Shown in pieces: positions 49,604-57,584 of a DNA stretch of 64,000 bases (its first letter is position 1; every line of letters begins with the position of its first letter). The notes beneath the pieces are model-generated. The model did not search any database. It saw only the letters and a program-made list of their open reading frames with translations, and was not told the DNA's origin. A program made the translations under genes and the position numbers. Origin of the DNA: Planctomycetota bacterium (GTDB taxonomy: Bacteria > Planctomycetota > UBA1135 > GCA-002686595); the NCBI GenBank assembly GCA_023150475.1, contig JAKLKU010000002.1, forward strand, positions 1 through 64,000, read 5' to 3'.

Positions 49604-50694
49604 AGCTCCCAACGCGAGAAGTAGCCGACACGATCGGCGGCGCGCATGCGTTGCGACTGGCCCGGATCGCTGCGCCACCGCGCGGCGACCGCAGCGGGCA
49701 ACGCGCGCTCGGCGAGGAACGAACGCAAGAACACTCGCGCGCCGCGGGCCGAGACACGCTCGATCTCGCTCCAGAGCCGCGTGTAGTGCGCGTCGTCGCT
49801 CCAGTCGAGGATGTTGCTGAGGTTGAACGCGTGCACGCTGCGCGACGCGAGGCCCGCGAGCACCGTCGCGAAGTCGCCGACGGCCCAGTGGATGCGCTCG
49901 GACCGTTCGCGAAGCGGCGCGAAACGAGCGGCTTGCAAGTAGGTCTGCGCGCTTTCCGGACCGAGGTAACGTCCGAGCCACAGGCGTTGGAGGTGCGGGT
50001 TGCGCGCCGGATTCAAGTCGACGAACAAGTGCTCGAGCACGCGTTTGTAGTGTCGGTCGAAGCGCGGTTCGGCCATCCGGCCGAAAGCCCACGCCGGGAT
50101 GAACGCGTCGCCGATCGTGTGTTCGTTCAGCGCCGTGGCGAGCAAGTCGTCGACCGCCGGGGTGTCGAAGCGGCTGCGCCACAGCGCCGCGCGAGCGACG
50201 CGCTCGGATTCGACGAAGATGCGTTCGAGCGAGTCGGCGCCGACGATCTTCGTCAGCATCTCGCGCAGCGGCGCGACGAAGAACGCGAGGCGACCCGACG
50301 CCGTGAGTCCGTGTTCGAGCGCGGCGGAACGGGCCGCATCGTCGGGTAGCGCGCGTTCGACGAGCCCGCGATCGAACGTGTCGAGCCACGCGCGCCGCTC
50401 GGTCACCGTCGCCGAGACCACACCGACGAGCGCGGCGAACGAAGGCCAATCCAACTCGCGGATCGCCGCGTGTTTGAGTTTGCAGAACTCGACTTGTGTC
50501 GCGTTGATGTCGATGCCGAGCACCCGCGAGCACGGTTCGAGCGCTGCGCGGAAGACGTTGTCGCCCGCCGAAGCGACGACGATCACGGTTTCTTCCGCGC
50601 GGGTCGCGAGCGCGTCGGCGACGACGTCGCCGTCCTCCATGACCTCCGAGTACACGAGCGGCGGCGCGGCGCCCGCGAAGACGTTCGACGTCAC
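49579..50694 (-). CDS. DUF3419 / BtaA-like SAM 3-amino-3-carboxypropyl transferase
   Basis: The GTG at 50692-50694 overlaps the upstream stop by four bases and gives 371 residues. The protein matches DUF3419, the BtaA family: VYSEVMEDGDVVADAL near the start, the SAM-binding VVASAGDNVFRAAL and GIDINATQVEFCKLKHAAI, and later the NLNPARNPHL and HAFNLSNILDW segments. BtaA moves the 3-amino-3-carboxypropyl group of SAM onto diacylglycerol in betaine-lipid synthesis. The N-methylating partner BtaB is not present in this run, so the product may be a homoserine-type conjugate other than a betaine lipid. That inference rests on context. Confidence 0.85.
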   Translation of the reverse strand: MTSNVFAGAAPPLVYSEVMEDGDVVADALATRAEETVIVVASAGDNVFRAALEPCSRVLGIDINATQVEFCKLKHAAIRELDWPSFAALVGVVSATVTERRAWLDTFDRGLVERALPDDAARSAALEHGLTASGRLAFFVAPLREMLTKIVGADSLERIFVESERVARAALWRSRFDTPAVDDLLATALNEHTIGDAFIPAWAFGRMAEPRFDRHYKRVLEHLFVDLNPARNPHLQRLWLGRYLGPESAQTYLQAARFAPLRERSERIHWAVGDFATVLAGLASRSVHAFNLSNILDWSDDAHYTRLWSEIERVSARGARVFLRSFLAERALPAAVAARWRSDPGQSQRMRAADRVGYFSRWELWTRSHDG

Positions 50695-51395
50695 GATGCC
50701 ACCACGCTTTCGTTGACACTCTCGCGGGCACGCGCTGCGGCCCACCTCGCGTGCACGGCGTCGATCACCGCGCCCTGGAGATGGAGCGTGCGCTCGAGCA
50801 CCTCCAGCGTCCCCGCTTGCGTCTCGGTCGTGGTGCAGTACGTCGCGACGACGTGCTCGACTTCCGTGAAGTGATCGCGGTCGATCTCGGAGTGCGCCAC
50901 GAAGAACGTCATCTGCGCGTCGCTGAGGCCGAGGTCCCGCCGCATCGCGTCCAAGAGCTCGCGAATGTGCGGATAACAGCTCTCGGCCCAGTAGCTGTAA
51001 CCGAGCCGCGCCGTCGCATCGTGCGTGCCGGCGACGCGGTAGAGGTACGCGACGAACGCGTCGGTCTCGGGCAGCGGGCGCGATCGCGCGACGCGCTCCG
51101 CGTCCACGCCGATGGCTTTCAAGTCGTGCAGCACCATCAGGTCGTGTCCGGCCTCTTCGAGCGCGTGCTGGAGCGCGTAACGCAGTAGACCGACACGATC
51201 GGACCCGACGCGCACCGCGGCGAGCGCTTGGTTCTGCGCGTTGTGCCGCGTGGAGTGGAAGAGCTCCGCCATCAAGCCCGCATAGAGCTCGCGGTCGAGC
51301 CCGCGCTCACGCAGGTGGCGCCAGAACGGCCCACGGTGGATGCGTCTCCAGCCTTCGGCGGCAGCGTGTTCGCAGCGTTCGAGGAAGTTCTTCAT
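50691..51395 (-). CDS. heme-oxygenase-like diiron protein (HDO/TenA-like)
   Basis: The 234-residue all-helical protein belongs to the heme-oxygenase-like superfamily. Candidate metal ligands are in HALEEAGHDLMVLHDL (Glu80/Glu81, His84, His90) and in HSEIDRDHFTEVE (His168, Asp172, His175), the arrangement of heme-oxygenase-like diiron oxidases rather than heme-binding or thiaminase members. Characterised relatives hydroxylate amines or cleave C-C bonds of amino acids and fatty acids. The substrate is unknown, but its position between an N-acyltransferase and a carboxypropyl transferase suggests it works on an amino-acid- or lipid-derived compound. Confidence 0.8.
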   Translation of the reverse strand: MKNFLERCEHAAAEGWRRIHRGPFWRHLRERGLDRELYAGLMAELFHSTRHNAQNQALAAVRVGSDRVGLLRYALQHALEEAGHDLMVLHDLKAIGVDAERVARSRPLPETDAFVAYLYRVAGTHDATARLGYSYWAESCYPHIRELLDAMRRDLGLSDAQMTFFVAHSEIDRDHFTEVEHVVATYCTTTETQAGTLEVLERTLHLQGAVIDAVHARWAAARARESVNESVVAS

Positions 51396-51424
51396 GCGTG
51401 TTCACCATCCTGCGATCGAGTGCA

Positions 51425-52099
51425 TCACTCGCCGGTCGCGCGCGCGTGGGCGAGTCCCAGCCGACAACCAGCGAAGTCCCAGTTCCTCGGCTCGCGGTCG
51501 AGGTACGCACGGATCGTCGCGGCCGTGTGCGCATGCTCGCCGCGGATCCAGACGTACGAGTTGCCGCGTCGCGCTGGGACCACGAACGGCTCGCGCGTCA
51601 CCCACTCCGCTCCGAAGTGCTCGTAGAACTGGGCGAGCCGCGGCAAGCACAGAGCGAAGTAGTGCCGAATCGGCGTGTGCTCCGAGAGCCAGCGACAAGC
51701 GAGCTGCAGCATCGCTTCGCTGACCTGCCGCTTGCGGACGTCCTCGCGCACGACGACGCGACTGACCTGAAATGTCTCCTCGCGCATTTCCGCGAGCGCG
51801 CTCGGCAACCGAGCCAGTTCTTCGGCTTCGAAGCGGCCAGCGAGCGCCGGGCCGAACCGCGCCGCGGCGATCGCTTCGCCGCCGAGTCGACAGAGAAACT
51901 GATGCGCAACCGCGTCGTGCGGGTCCTCTGCACTGTGCAAACCCGGGTGCGCGTCGATCAGGTAGTCGCTGCAGCGCTCGAAGACGCGCGCTCGCAAATC
52001 GAACGCTTCGCGGCGCTCGTCTTGATCGGCGACGACACGGAATTCGAGGTCACCGAGGACACCAGGGACGACAGCGGACGTCCAACGAGTGCGGAGCAT
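51425..52099 (-). CDS. FeeM/LuxI-like GNAT N-acyltransferase
   Basis: I start at the ATG 52097-52099 (224 residues) because upstream in-frame sequence is antisense to the tRNA-like gene. The N-terminal half matches the acyl-homoserine-lactone synthase/FeeM type of GNAT: LEFRVVADQDERREAFDLRA, VFERCSDYLID, and DPHDAVAHQFLCRLGGEAIAAAR. A long-chain acyl donor, acyl-ACP or acyl-CoA, is expected for this group. The middle (QVSRVVVREDVRKRQVSEAML) carries the Arg-rich cofactor loop. It is the first protein gene of the cluster; the stop is 29 bases before the HDO gene. The acceptor is unknown. Confidence 0.72.
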   Translation of the reverse strand: MLRTRWTSAVVPGVLGDLEFRVVADQDERREAFDLRARVFERCSDYLIDAHPGLHSAEDPHDAVAHQFLCRLGGEAIAAARFGPALAGRFEAEELARLPSALAEMREETFQVSRVVVREDVRKRQVSEAMLQLACRWLSEHTPIRHYFALCLPRLAQFYEHFGAEWVTREPFVVPARRGNSYVWIRGEHAHTAATIRAYLDREPRNWDFAGCRLGLAHARATGE

Positions 52100-52188
52100 G
52101 GGCAGCGGGACGCGACGAAGACGGGGAGTGGAGCGAATTCGGTGGGGACGGAACGTCACGACGCGATCGTCACGGCGAAGAGCCTGGT

Positions 52189-52548
52189 TGGTGCACCCGA
52201 CGGGACTCGAACCCGCATCTTCCGGATTTGAAATCCGACACTCTTCGAGCCGTTGGGCGCGAATCGCCTTCACTGGAGGTGAGCCGAGTTCGGCGGCGCC
52301 GCACGATTCGCGAACGACCGTCGGTGTCAGTCGAAAGCGAACGAGTGTGCGGTCCCCCTGCGTCGGTTCGTGCGAAGCGGCGGCTCGATCGGCTGCGGCG
52401 TGGTTCGTTCGGTCTCCTCACTCGCAAACACGGAGGCCGAGGACGTTCGAGTGAACCGCAGACGATCATGGCAAGCCGTCGCTCCTTGTTCGTGTTGGTG
52501 AAAGCGAGGACGCGAGTGGCGGCTCTTCACCATTGAGCTACGGGTGCA
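52189..52548 (-). tRNA. tRNA-like gene, anticodon UCA, interrupted in the D-loop
   Basis: Read on the minus strand, the 5' part is GCACCCG-TA-GCTC-AATGGT (52548 to 52530). The 3' part starts near 52246: D-stem GAGT, G26, anticodon stem TCGGA/TCCGG with loop TTTCAAA (anticodon TCA at 52229-52231), variable loop AAGAT, T arm GCGGG-TTCGAGT-CCCGT, acceptor CGGGTGC, A73 and encoded CCA ending at 52189. The two acceptor halves pair perfectly, 7 of 7. About 283 nt separate the parts. The acceptor and T arm look like tRNA-Arg, and C35 is an arginine identity base. The short variable loop and A73 argue against tRNA-Sec. UCA would read UGA. It may be an intron-bearing tRNA or a gene broken by an insertion. 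Confidence 0.68.
52247..52529 (-). other. 283-nt intervening sequence in the tRNA-like gene
   Basis: The insert is flanked by the direct repeat GAAGAG (52529-52524 and 52246-52241, minus strand), which could be a target duplication or a splice-site ambiguity. If it starts after U20, the exon end AUGGU can pair with GCCAU about 60 nt inside the insert, with a U-G wobble at the junction. The adjoining CUU can pair with AAG of the downstream exon. That is the P1/P10 layout of group I introns, and the last insert base would then be G. I cannot identify a group I catalytic core, and no protein is encoded. Confidence 0.5.
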
Positions 52549-52743
52549 CGCTGAGTTGTCAGGCTCGCACGACGTGAATCGCGCGGTGAGCCGGACCATA
52601 GCGCGGGCGCTCGACGTCGTGCGGACACGAGCTCCGAATCACCTGCTCGGTATCACAACTGAGAAGCTGCGCCCCAAATCCGCAACCTGTCGCTCCACGC
52701 GTTTTTCGTCGAATCCTGAAACTCTCGGTCATCGCTAAACAGC

Positions 52744-54423
52744 ATGTCCTTCGACATGGATCCCTCTCACGCGTTGCTTCGTCCGAGCGGTTTCGTGGCG
52801 CCCCCGCACCGCGGGTTGTCGTTCCGGCGCTTGGCTCCTTCGCCGATCGACGTGCGCATCTTCTTCGGCGACCGCGCCGTGCTCGCCACCGAGAACGGCA
52901 CGCGTTGGCTGACTGCGCTCGGTCGCGAGGAGTGCGTCGAACGGGTCGAGCGACAAGGCGCCGGCGTCGGGATCCGATTCGCCGAGGGCTACGTCGCGGC
53001 GCTGGCCGATCGGCTCGCGAGCGCGGCGCCGGACGCGCCGCTCGCGGCGGAAGAAGCCGACGGACGCAACGTCGTCGTCAACTTCCTGAACCCGAACGCG
53101 ACGAAGCCTCTGCACGTCGGGCACCTCCGCAACACGACCATCGGAAGCGCGCTCGCAGCCAGCCTCGCAGCCGCAGGGGCGCGCGTGACGACGCAGTGTT
53201 ACGTCTGCGACATCGGCCGCAACGTCTGCGAGGCGCTCGCCGGTTGGGAGCAATTCCACCGAGACGCCACGCCGGAGAGCGTCGCGATCACGAGCGATCG
53301 TTTCGTCGGCCTGTGTTACGCCGACTACGTGCGTTCGCTCGGCGAACGCCCCGTGACGAGCGCCGGCGATCCGATCGCGGCGGAAACGGAGCTCGCCAAC
53401 GACCGCGCCGACGAGTTGGTACGCGATTGGCTCGCGGGCGACCCGAGCACCCGTGAACGCTGGGCACGGCTCCGCGACTGGGCGTTGTTCGGCCAGCAGC
53501 GCACCCTCGCGCGCATCGGCGTGCGCTTCGATCGAGTCTGGCTCGAGTCCGAGAGCTTCGCTTCCGTGGAGCGCATCGTCGCGCAAGGCACCCGCGAAGG
53601 CTGGTTGGTGCGCGAGCCGAACGGCGCGGTGCTCTATCCGGCCGCGCGTAAGGAGTATGCGTCGCTCGCGCTGGTCCGACCGGATGGGTTCCCGACCGAA
53701 CACGCGCGTGTCCTCGGGTTGTTCGTCGCAGAAGCCGCCGAACGCACGGCGCTCGACGAGTGGATCGTCGTCTGCGGCGACGAATGGAGCACGGCGGGCG
53801 ATGTCGCGCTCGAGATCGCCGGACGCACCGGAGCGAGCTCACTGCGGGCCAAGGTGAGGGTGATCGCGCACGGCATGGTGACGCTACACGGCTCGAAGAT
53901 GAAGTCGCGCGACGGCAAGGCGCTGCTGATCGACGAGTTCCTGGATTCACTCGCGGCCGCGGATCGAGTCCGAGAGCTCGCGCGGCGCACGGATGGCGCG
54001 GTACGGCCCGAGACGATCGTCGAGATCCTGGTGAAGGGCTACTTCCTGTGCCGCAACGCTGCGAAAGGGATCGAGTTCGACTGGGACTCGTTCCTCGACG
54101 CGACTCACAACCCGGCGTGGGCGCTCGCCGAAGCGATCGCAGTCGCGGAGAGCCGGCTGCGGCGCGAGCTCCCGCTCGCGACCGACCGCGAAGCGTTGCG
54201 CACGGCCGTGATGCAGTACCACCACTACCGCCAGATCCTGCGCGGCGAGACGGAGGAGTTCCTGCCGACGGCGATGACCAAGTTCGCGATCGGCCTCGCG
54301 AAGTGGTACCTGGAGCGGCGCGAGCCATCCGCGGTCGACCGGATCGTGCGCGTCTTGTTGGGCTCGAGCTTGGCGAGCGTCGGGATCCGGACGAGTTCGT
54401 CCGACGTCAACGCTCGAGCGTGA
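52744..54423 (+). CDS. diverged arginyl-tRNA synthetase-like protein
   Basis: The 559-residue class I synthetase has NPNATKPLHVGH (HIGH motif, residues 116-127) and GSKMKSRDGKALLID (KMSKS-like, 383-396). Before them is a short N-terminal region ending GAGVGIRFAEGYV, like the end of the ArgRS Arg-N domain. Layout and length fit ArgRS, but the usual YVNDxGxQ block reads CYVCDIGRNVC, and the C-terminal anticodon-binding part is poorly conserved. This suggests a specialised paralogue rather than the housekeeping enzyme. No ribosome site is evident before the ATG. It is divergent from the UCA tRNA-like gene across 195 nt and overlaps the next, convergent gene by 17 bases. Charging of that tRNA is an inference. 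Confidence 0.82.
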   Translation: MSFDMDPSHALLRPSGFVAPPHRGLSFRRLAPSPIDVRIFFGDRAVLATENGTRWLTALGREECVERVERQGAGVGIRFAEGYVAALADRLASAAPDAPLAAEEADGRNVVVNFLNPNATKPLHVGHLRNTTIGSALAASLAAAGARVTTQCYVCDIGRNVCEALAGWEQFHRDATPESVAITSDRFVGLCYADYVRSLGERPVTSAGDPIAAETELANDRADELVRDWLAGDPSTRERWARLRDWALFGQQRTLARIGVRFDRVWLESESFASVERIVAQGTREGWLVREPNGAVLYPAARKEYASLALVRPDGFPTEHARVLGLFVAEAAERTALDEWIVVCGDEWSTAGDVALEIAGRTGASSLRAKVRVIAHGMVTLHGSKMKSRDGKALLIDEFLDSLAAADRVRELARRTDGAVRPETIVEILVKGYFLCRNAAKGIEFDWDSFLDATHNPAWALAEAIAVAESRLRRELPLATDREALRTAVMQYHHYRQILRGETEEFLPTAMTKFAIGLAKWYLERREPSAVDRIVRVLLGSSLASVGIRTSSSDVNARA

Positions 54424-56644
54424 GCTCGAAGTAGCCGCCGGCGCGCGCCGGGAAGTACGTGGCCGGCCGCAGTTCGCCGCTGGGATCGGTCGCGCGCACG
54501 CGGTGGTCGCGATCGGTGAGCTGCTCGAACACGACCTGGCCGTCGCCGTCGGTGTGTCGGACGAGACTGATGCAGCCGCAGTACTGATTCTCCGGCGGCT
54601 CGAGCGCGACTTCGATGCCCGCACGCGGCAGCCCGTCGGGACCGAGCACGAGCCCGATCAACGGCTCGATGCGCCGCGTGTCCCGTTCGAGCCGGATCGC
54701 AAGTCGCTCGGTCGACGCGGCGAGATCGTGCGAGGCTTCGTACGCCGTGAACTCGCCGCGGACGTCGACGACTTTGACCGTCCAGCGGCCGGCTTCGGGC
54801 ACCCGTAGTTTGAACCCACCGCGTCCGTCGGAGAACGTCATCGCGACGGGGCTGGCGTCGAGCGGCACCCATCCGCCCGCAGGCGGCGTGTGGAACGCGC
54901 CGATCCATGCCCCTTGGACCGCGCGCGCTTCCGGGTCGACGAGATCGCCCTCGACGACGAGCCCACGGGTCCGGGCGTCGTCCTGCGGCGGAACGACGAG
55001 TTCGAGCGGGCCGCTGACGGCGCCGGCCTGCAACTTCAACGTCGCGAGCACGTGCTCCCCGCTCGCGATCTCGTACTCGCCGGAAGCCAGTTGGTCGAAG
55101 CGGAAGCGTCCGGCGTCGTCGACGGCCGCGACCTGCGGCCGCCACCAGCGATCGGGACGCCATTCGGCGTCGAGCGAACTTTGATTGACGACGATCGACA
55201 GACTCGCGGCGAGTTTCGCGCCTCGCGCGGGCGAACCGTCGGCGAAGCGCGCGACGCCGTACAGACCGGCCGCGTGCTCGAGTCGGATGGTGCCGAAGTC
55301 GACCGGCTCTGCCGCCGAACCGCGTGGCACCCAGAGCACTCGCGGTGCGAACGCTTCGGCACAGATCATCAGCACGTGTTGCTCCCCGGCGGCGAGCCGC
55401 AGGAGCTCGAACGAACCGTCCGCGCCGGTGATCGCGGCGCGCCGCCAGCGTTCGAACCGCGACGAGATGCTCGCCAGGCCCGACAACAACGCGTCGCGCC
55501 CGCGTCCGAACGGCGGCACGGTCTCGGTCCACACGATCGCGCCGGCGATCGGCGTCTCGGTGACACCAGTGACGCCAGTGACGATGCCGCGAACGCGCCG
55601 TTCGGCGTCGCCGAGTGTGAGCTCGAACGCACCGCCTTGCGCCGGCACGCGCACCGCGCGCACGACTTCGGCGAAGCCGCGCGCCGAGCCGCGGAGTTCG
55701 ACCCCTTCGCCGGGCACGAAGAGCGGTTCGGTCTCGAACGCTCCGTCGACGTCGCACGCGGAGTCGACGATCACCGACTGGCCGCGGGTGTAGGCCGTGA
55801 TCCGCACGCGCGCGTCGAGTGGCGCGGCGCCTTCGGCGCGCACGGTGCCACGCAATGCGACACCCGCGACCAGCGTCATCCCGAGCGACACCGACGTGCT
55901 CGCCCCATCGATCGAGACCTCGCGGACGAGCGGTGCGAAACCCGCGTGCTCCGCGAGCAAATACCACGTGCCGGGCGGAACGCCCTCGAGTCGCGCCTCC
56001 CCCGCGCCGTCGGAAAGTGCTTCGGCGAACCGCGGCGCGCGGAGGTCGGAGAAGCTCGCGAGCAGTCCGACGCGCACTCCGGGAAGCCCGCGGCCTTCCG
56101 AGTCGTGCACGGCGACGAGCAATTGCGTCGCAGGCGCGAGCGTCACGTCGCACACATCGCCGGCGACCAAATGATCACGTTGCCACGTCGCGAAACCCGG
56201 AGCGCGGACACGGAGCCGCCAGAACCCAGCGCTCGCCGGCAAGCGGAACTCACCGTCCGCAGCGCTCGTCGTCGACCGCGCGTCGGCAAGCGCCGCGTCG
56301 ACCGCGAAGCCCCACGTCGAGACACCGGCGAGCAACGTGCATTCGGCGCCGGCCACCGGAGTGCCCTTGGAATCGCGAACCACTCCGGAGACATGCTCGG
56401 CGAGGCCTCTCGAGTCGGCTTGCGCCAACGCCGCGACTTGCAGGCTCTGGCTGCTCGCGAGCTCGCGCCGCGCTGCGAGCGCGTCGGCGGTCGGCGCTTC
56501 GGCGCGCGGTCGATCGACACGGTCGGCGCCGCGCGCAACCAGCAAATCGGTCTGCGGCACGAGGAAGAGCAGCGCGAGCACGCCGACGGCGATCACGCCG
56601 AGCACGATGGCGAGGCGAACGTTCGCGGTGTTCGAGGACGTCAT
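54407..56644 (-). CDS. membrane-anchored multi-domain Carboxypeptidase-regulatory-like protein
   Basis: The ATG at 56642-56644 gives 745 residues. A single N-terminal membrane helix (AIVLGVIAVGVLALLFLVP) is followed by about six Ig-like beta-sandwich modules of the Carboxypeptidase-regulatory-like type. Each has the pattern VxGxVxDxxGxPVxGAxV...DGxFxLxxLPxG; examples are VSGVVRDSKGTPVAGAECTL and LIGLVLGPDGLPRAGIEVAL. No catalytic domain is present, so it is probably structural or adhesive, outside the cytoplasm. It lies 132 bases downstream of the UGA-containing peptide gene on the same strand. The 3' end overlaps the ArgRS-like gene on the other strand. Confidence 0.85.
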   Translation of the reverse strand: MTSSNTANVRLAIVLGVIAVGVLALLFLVPQTDLLVARGADRVDRPRAEAPTADALAARRELASSQSLQVAALAQADSRGLAEHVSGVVRDSKGTPVAGAECTLLAGVSTWGFAVDAALADARSTTSAADGEFRLPASAGFWRLRVRAPGFATWQRDHLVAGDVCDVTLAPATQLLVAVHDSEGRGLPGVRVGLLASFSDLRAPRFAEALSDGAGEARLEGVPPGTWYLLAEHAGFAPLVREVSIDGASTSVSLGMTLVAGVALRGTVRAEGAAPLDARVRITAYTRGQSVIVDSACDVDGAFETEPLFVPGEGVELRGSARGFAEVVRAVRVPAQGGAFELTLGDAERRVRGIVTGVTGVTETPIAGAIVWTETVPPFGRGRDALLSGLASISSRFERWRRAAITGADGSFELLRLAAGEQHVLMICAEAFAPRVLWVPRGSAAEPVDFGTIRLEHAAGLYGVARFADGSPARGAKLAASLSIVVNQSSLDAEWRPDRWWRPQVAAVDDAGRFRFDQLASGEYEIASGEHVLATLKLQAGAVSGPLELVVPPQDDARTRGLVVEGDLVDPEARAVQGAWIGAFHTPPAGGWVPLDASPVAMTFSDGRGGFKLRVPEAGRWTVKVVDVRGEFTAYEASHDLAASTERLAIRLERDTRRIEPLIGLVLGPDGLPRAGIEVALEPPENQYCGCISLVRHTDGDGQVVFEQLTDRDHRVRATDPSGELRPATYFPARAGGYFELTLER

Positions 56645-56776
56645 GGAACCTGGATGGATCGACGAAGACGGAGAAGGACCGCACGACGGTTCGGAGCCGT
56701 CGGCTCGAAAGAAACTTGGTCGGGCCACCGCACCCGACCAAGTCGGTCGCCTGGCCGAAGGCCTAGGCGCAGTCGA

Positions 56777-57037
56777 CTACTCGCAAGGCACTTCGACGAG
56801 CGTCGGAATCTCGCAGTCCAGTCACGACGGTGCGGTGCAACCCTTTTCAGGGTTCACCGGGTCCGTTTCGTACACCTTGCCGAACGTCCACTCCATGTAC
56901 TGGATTCACGTCGGCACCATCACGAGCTTGTAGCAGGGGCCTCAGCCACCTTGGAAGGGAGCTGCGACGCCGATGCCCGCGGCGAGAACCACGGGAGCGG
57001 CGAGCATGCCGACCTTCCAGAAAAGTCCCTTCTTCAT
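56777..57037 (-). CDS. secreted small peptide with three in-frame UGA codons
   Basis: AAGGAG lies 6 bases before the ATG at 57035-57037. The first 31 codons encode a signal peptide (MKKGLFWKVGMLAAP, then a hydrophobic core and VAAPFQGG). The frame then meets UGA at 56942-56944 but continues GPCYKLVMVPT, UGA (56906-56908), IQYMEWTFGKVYETDP..., UGA (56822-56824), LDCEIPTLVEVPCE and UAG at 56777-56779, 86 residues in all. Third positions stay strongly G/C after each UGA (11/11, about 22/27 and 11/14), unlike random frame. Two of the UGAs stand where CxxC motifs would form (UGA-GPC and UGA-LDC), suggesting Cys or selenocysteine; Arg or Trp are alternatives. If UGA simply stops, only a 31-residue hydrophobic peptide is made. 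Confidence 0.65.
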
Positions 57038-57531
57038 GTTTGCTCCTTCAGAGCGAAGAGGACCAAGCACCGACTGGCGAAGATCGGCGCGGAGATGCAA
57101 CCCCGGTGCGCACACCGCTGCGCGAGCTCCGCGCAAGCGCCGTCGCCAAAGCGACACTTGCAGCGAAGCGAGCCGAGGACGCGCCAAGCTCACCGTCACG
57201 CGTGCCGAGCTGTCCAGATGGTGCGTCGGAATCCTTCCATTCGTCCGACCGGAATTCCCGATTGCGAGGCGCACGCATCCATTCGAGCGTTCGAGGTTTT
57301 TCGAGATCGGTGCAACTCGAAGTCGATCGGCGACACGTGAGCTGGATCGTGGTCCTCGAGCTGCGCGCCGCCCCGAGCGCGGAGGTCGTGCGCGTCGAGT
57401 TGGAGCACTCGTGTGCTGAACGACTCCACCGCTCTCGCGCGAACTGACAACCGGTCGCGGCGTCTACGATTCGGCGTGCGCCCCACCGACTGCCGGACGC
57501 TCTGGCGAGCCGTGGTGCGCCGAAATGGCGC
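57038..57531. other. gene-free leader region of the UGA peptide
   Basis: Apart from the ribosome-binding site next to the peptide ATG, I see no gene in these 494 bases. Frames here are open by composition only and lack signal peptides or known motifs. The peptide's promoter and a long 5' leader probably lie here. Confidence 0.5.
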
Positions 57532-57555
57532 GGGGCACGCTTCGCGGCGTGCCCC
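57532..57555 (-). terminator. hairpin terminator after the metalloprotease
   Basis: GGGGCACGC (57532-57540) pairs perfectly with GCGTGCCCC (57547-57555) around a 6-base loop. On the minus strand it lies 29 bases beyond the protease stop and is followed shortly by CATTTCGG, a weak U-tract. Confidence 0.72.
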
Positions 57556-57584
57556 ACGCGTTTCGATCGATCACGCGTCCGTCA

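Noticed and set aside
52189-52548. tRNA-Sec (selC)
   Set aside because: The anticodon fits, but the variable loop is 5 nt, the acceptor is 7 bp and the discriminator is A, unlike bacterial tRNA-Sec with a long variable arm and G73.
52189-52548. tmRNA (ssrA), suggested by the 360-nt span with tRNA-like ends
   Set aside because: The 5' part is a canonical acceptor plus D-arm rather than the GGGGC start of tmRNA, the 3' part has a full anticodon arm, and no tag frame ending in Ala-Ala is present.
57048-57557. 169-codon minus-strand frame upstream of the UGA peptide
   Set aside because: Arg/Ser-rich composition, no signal or motif, and no ribosome site; open by base composition only.
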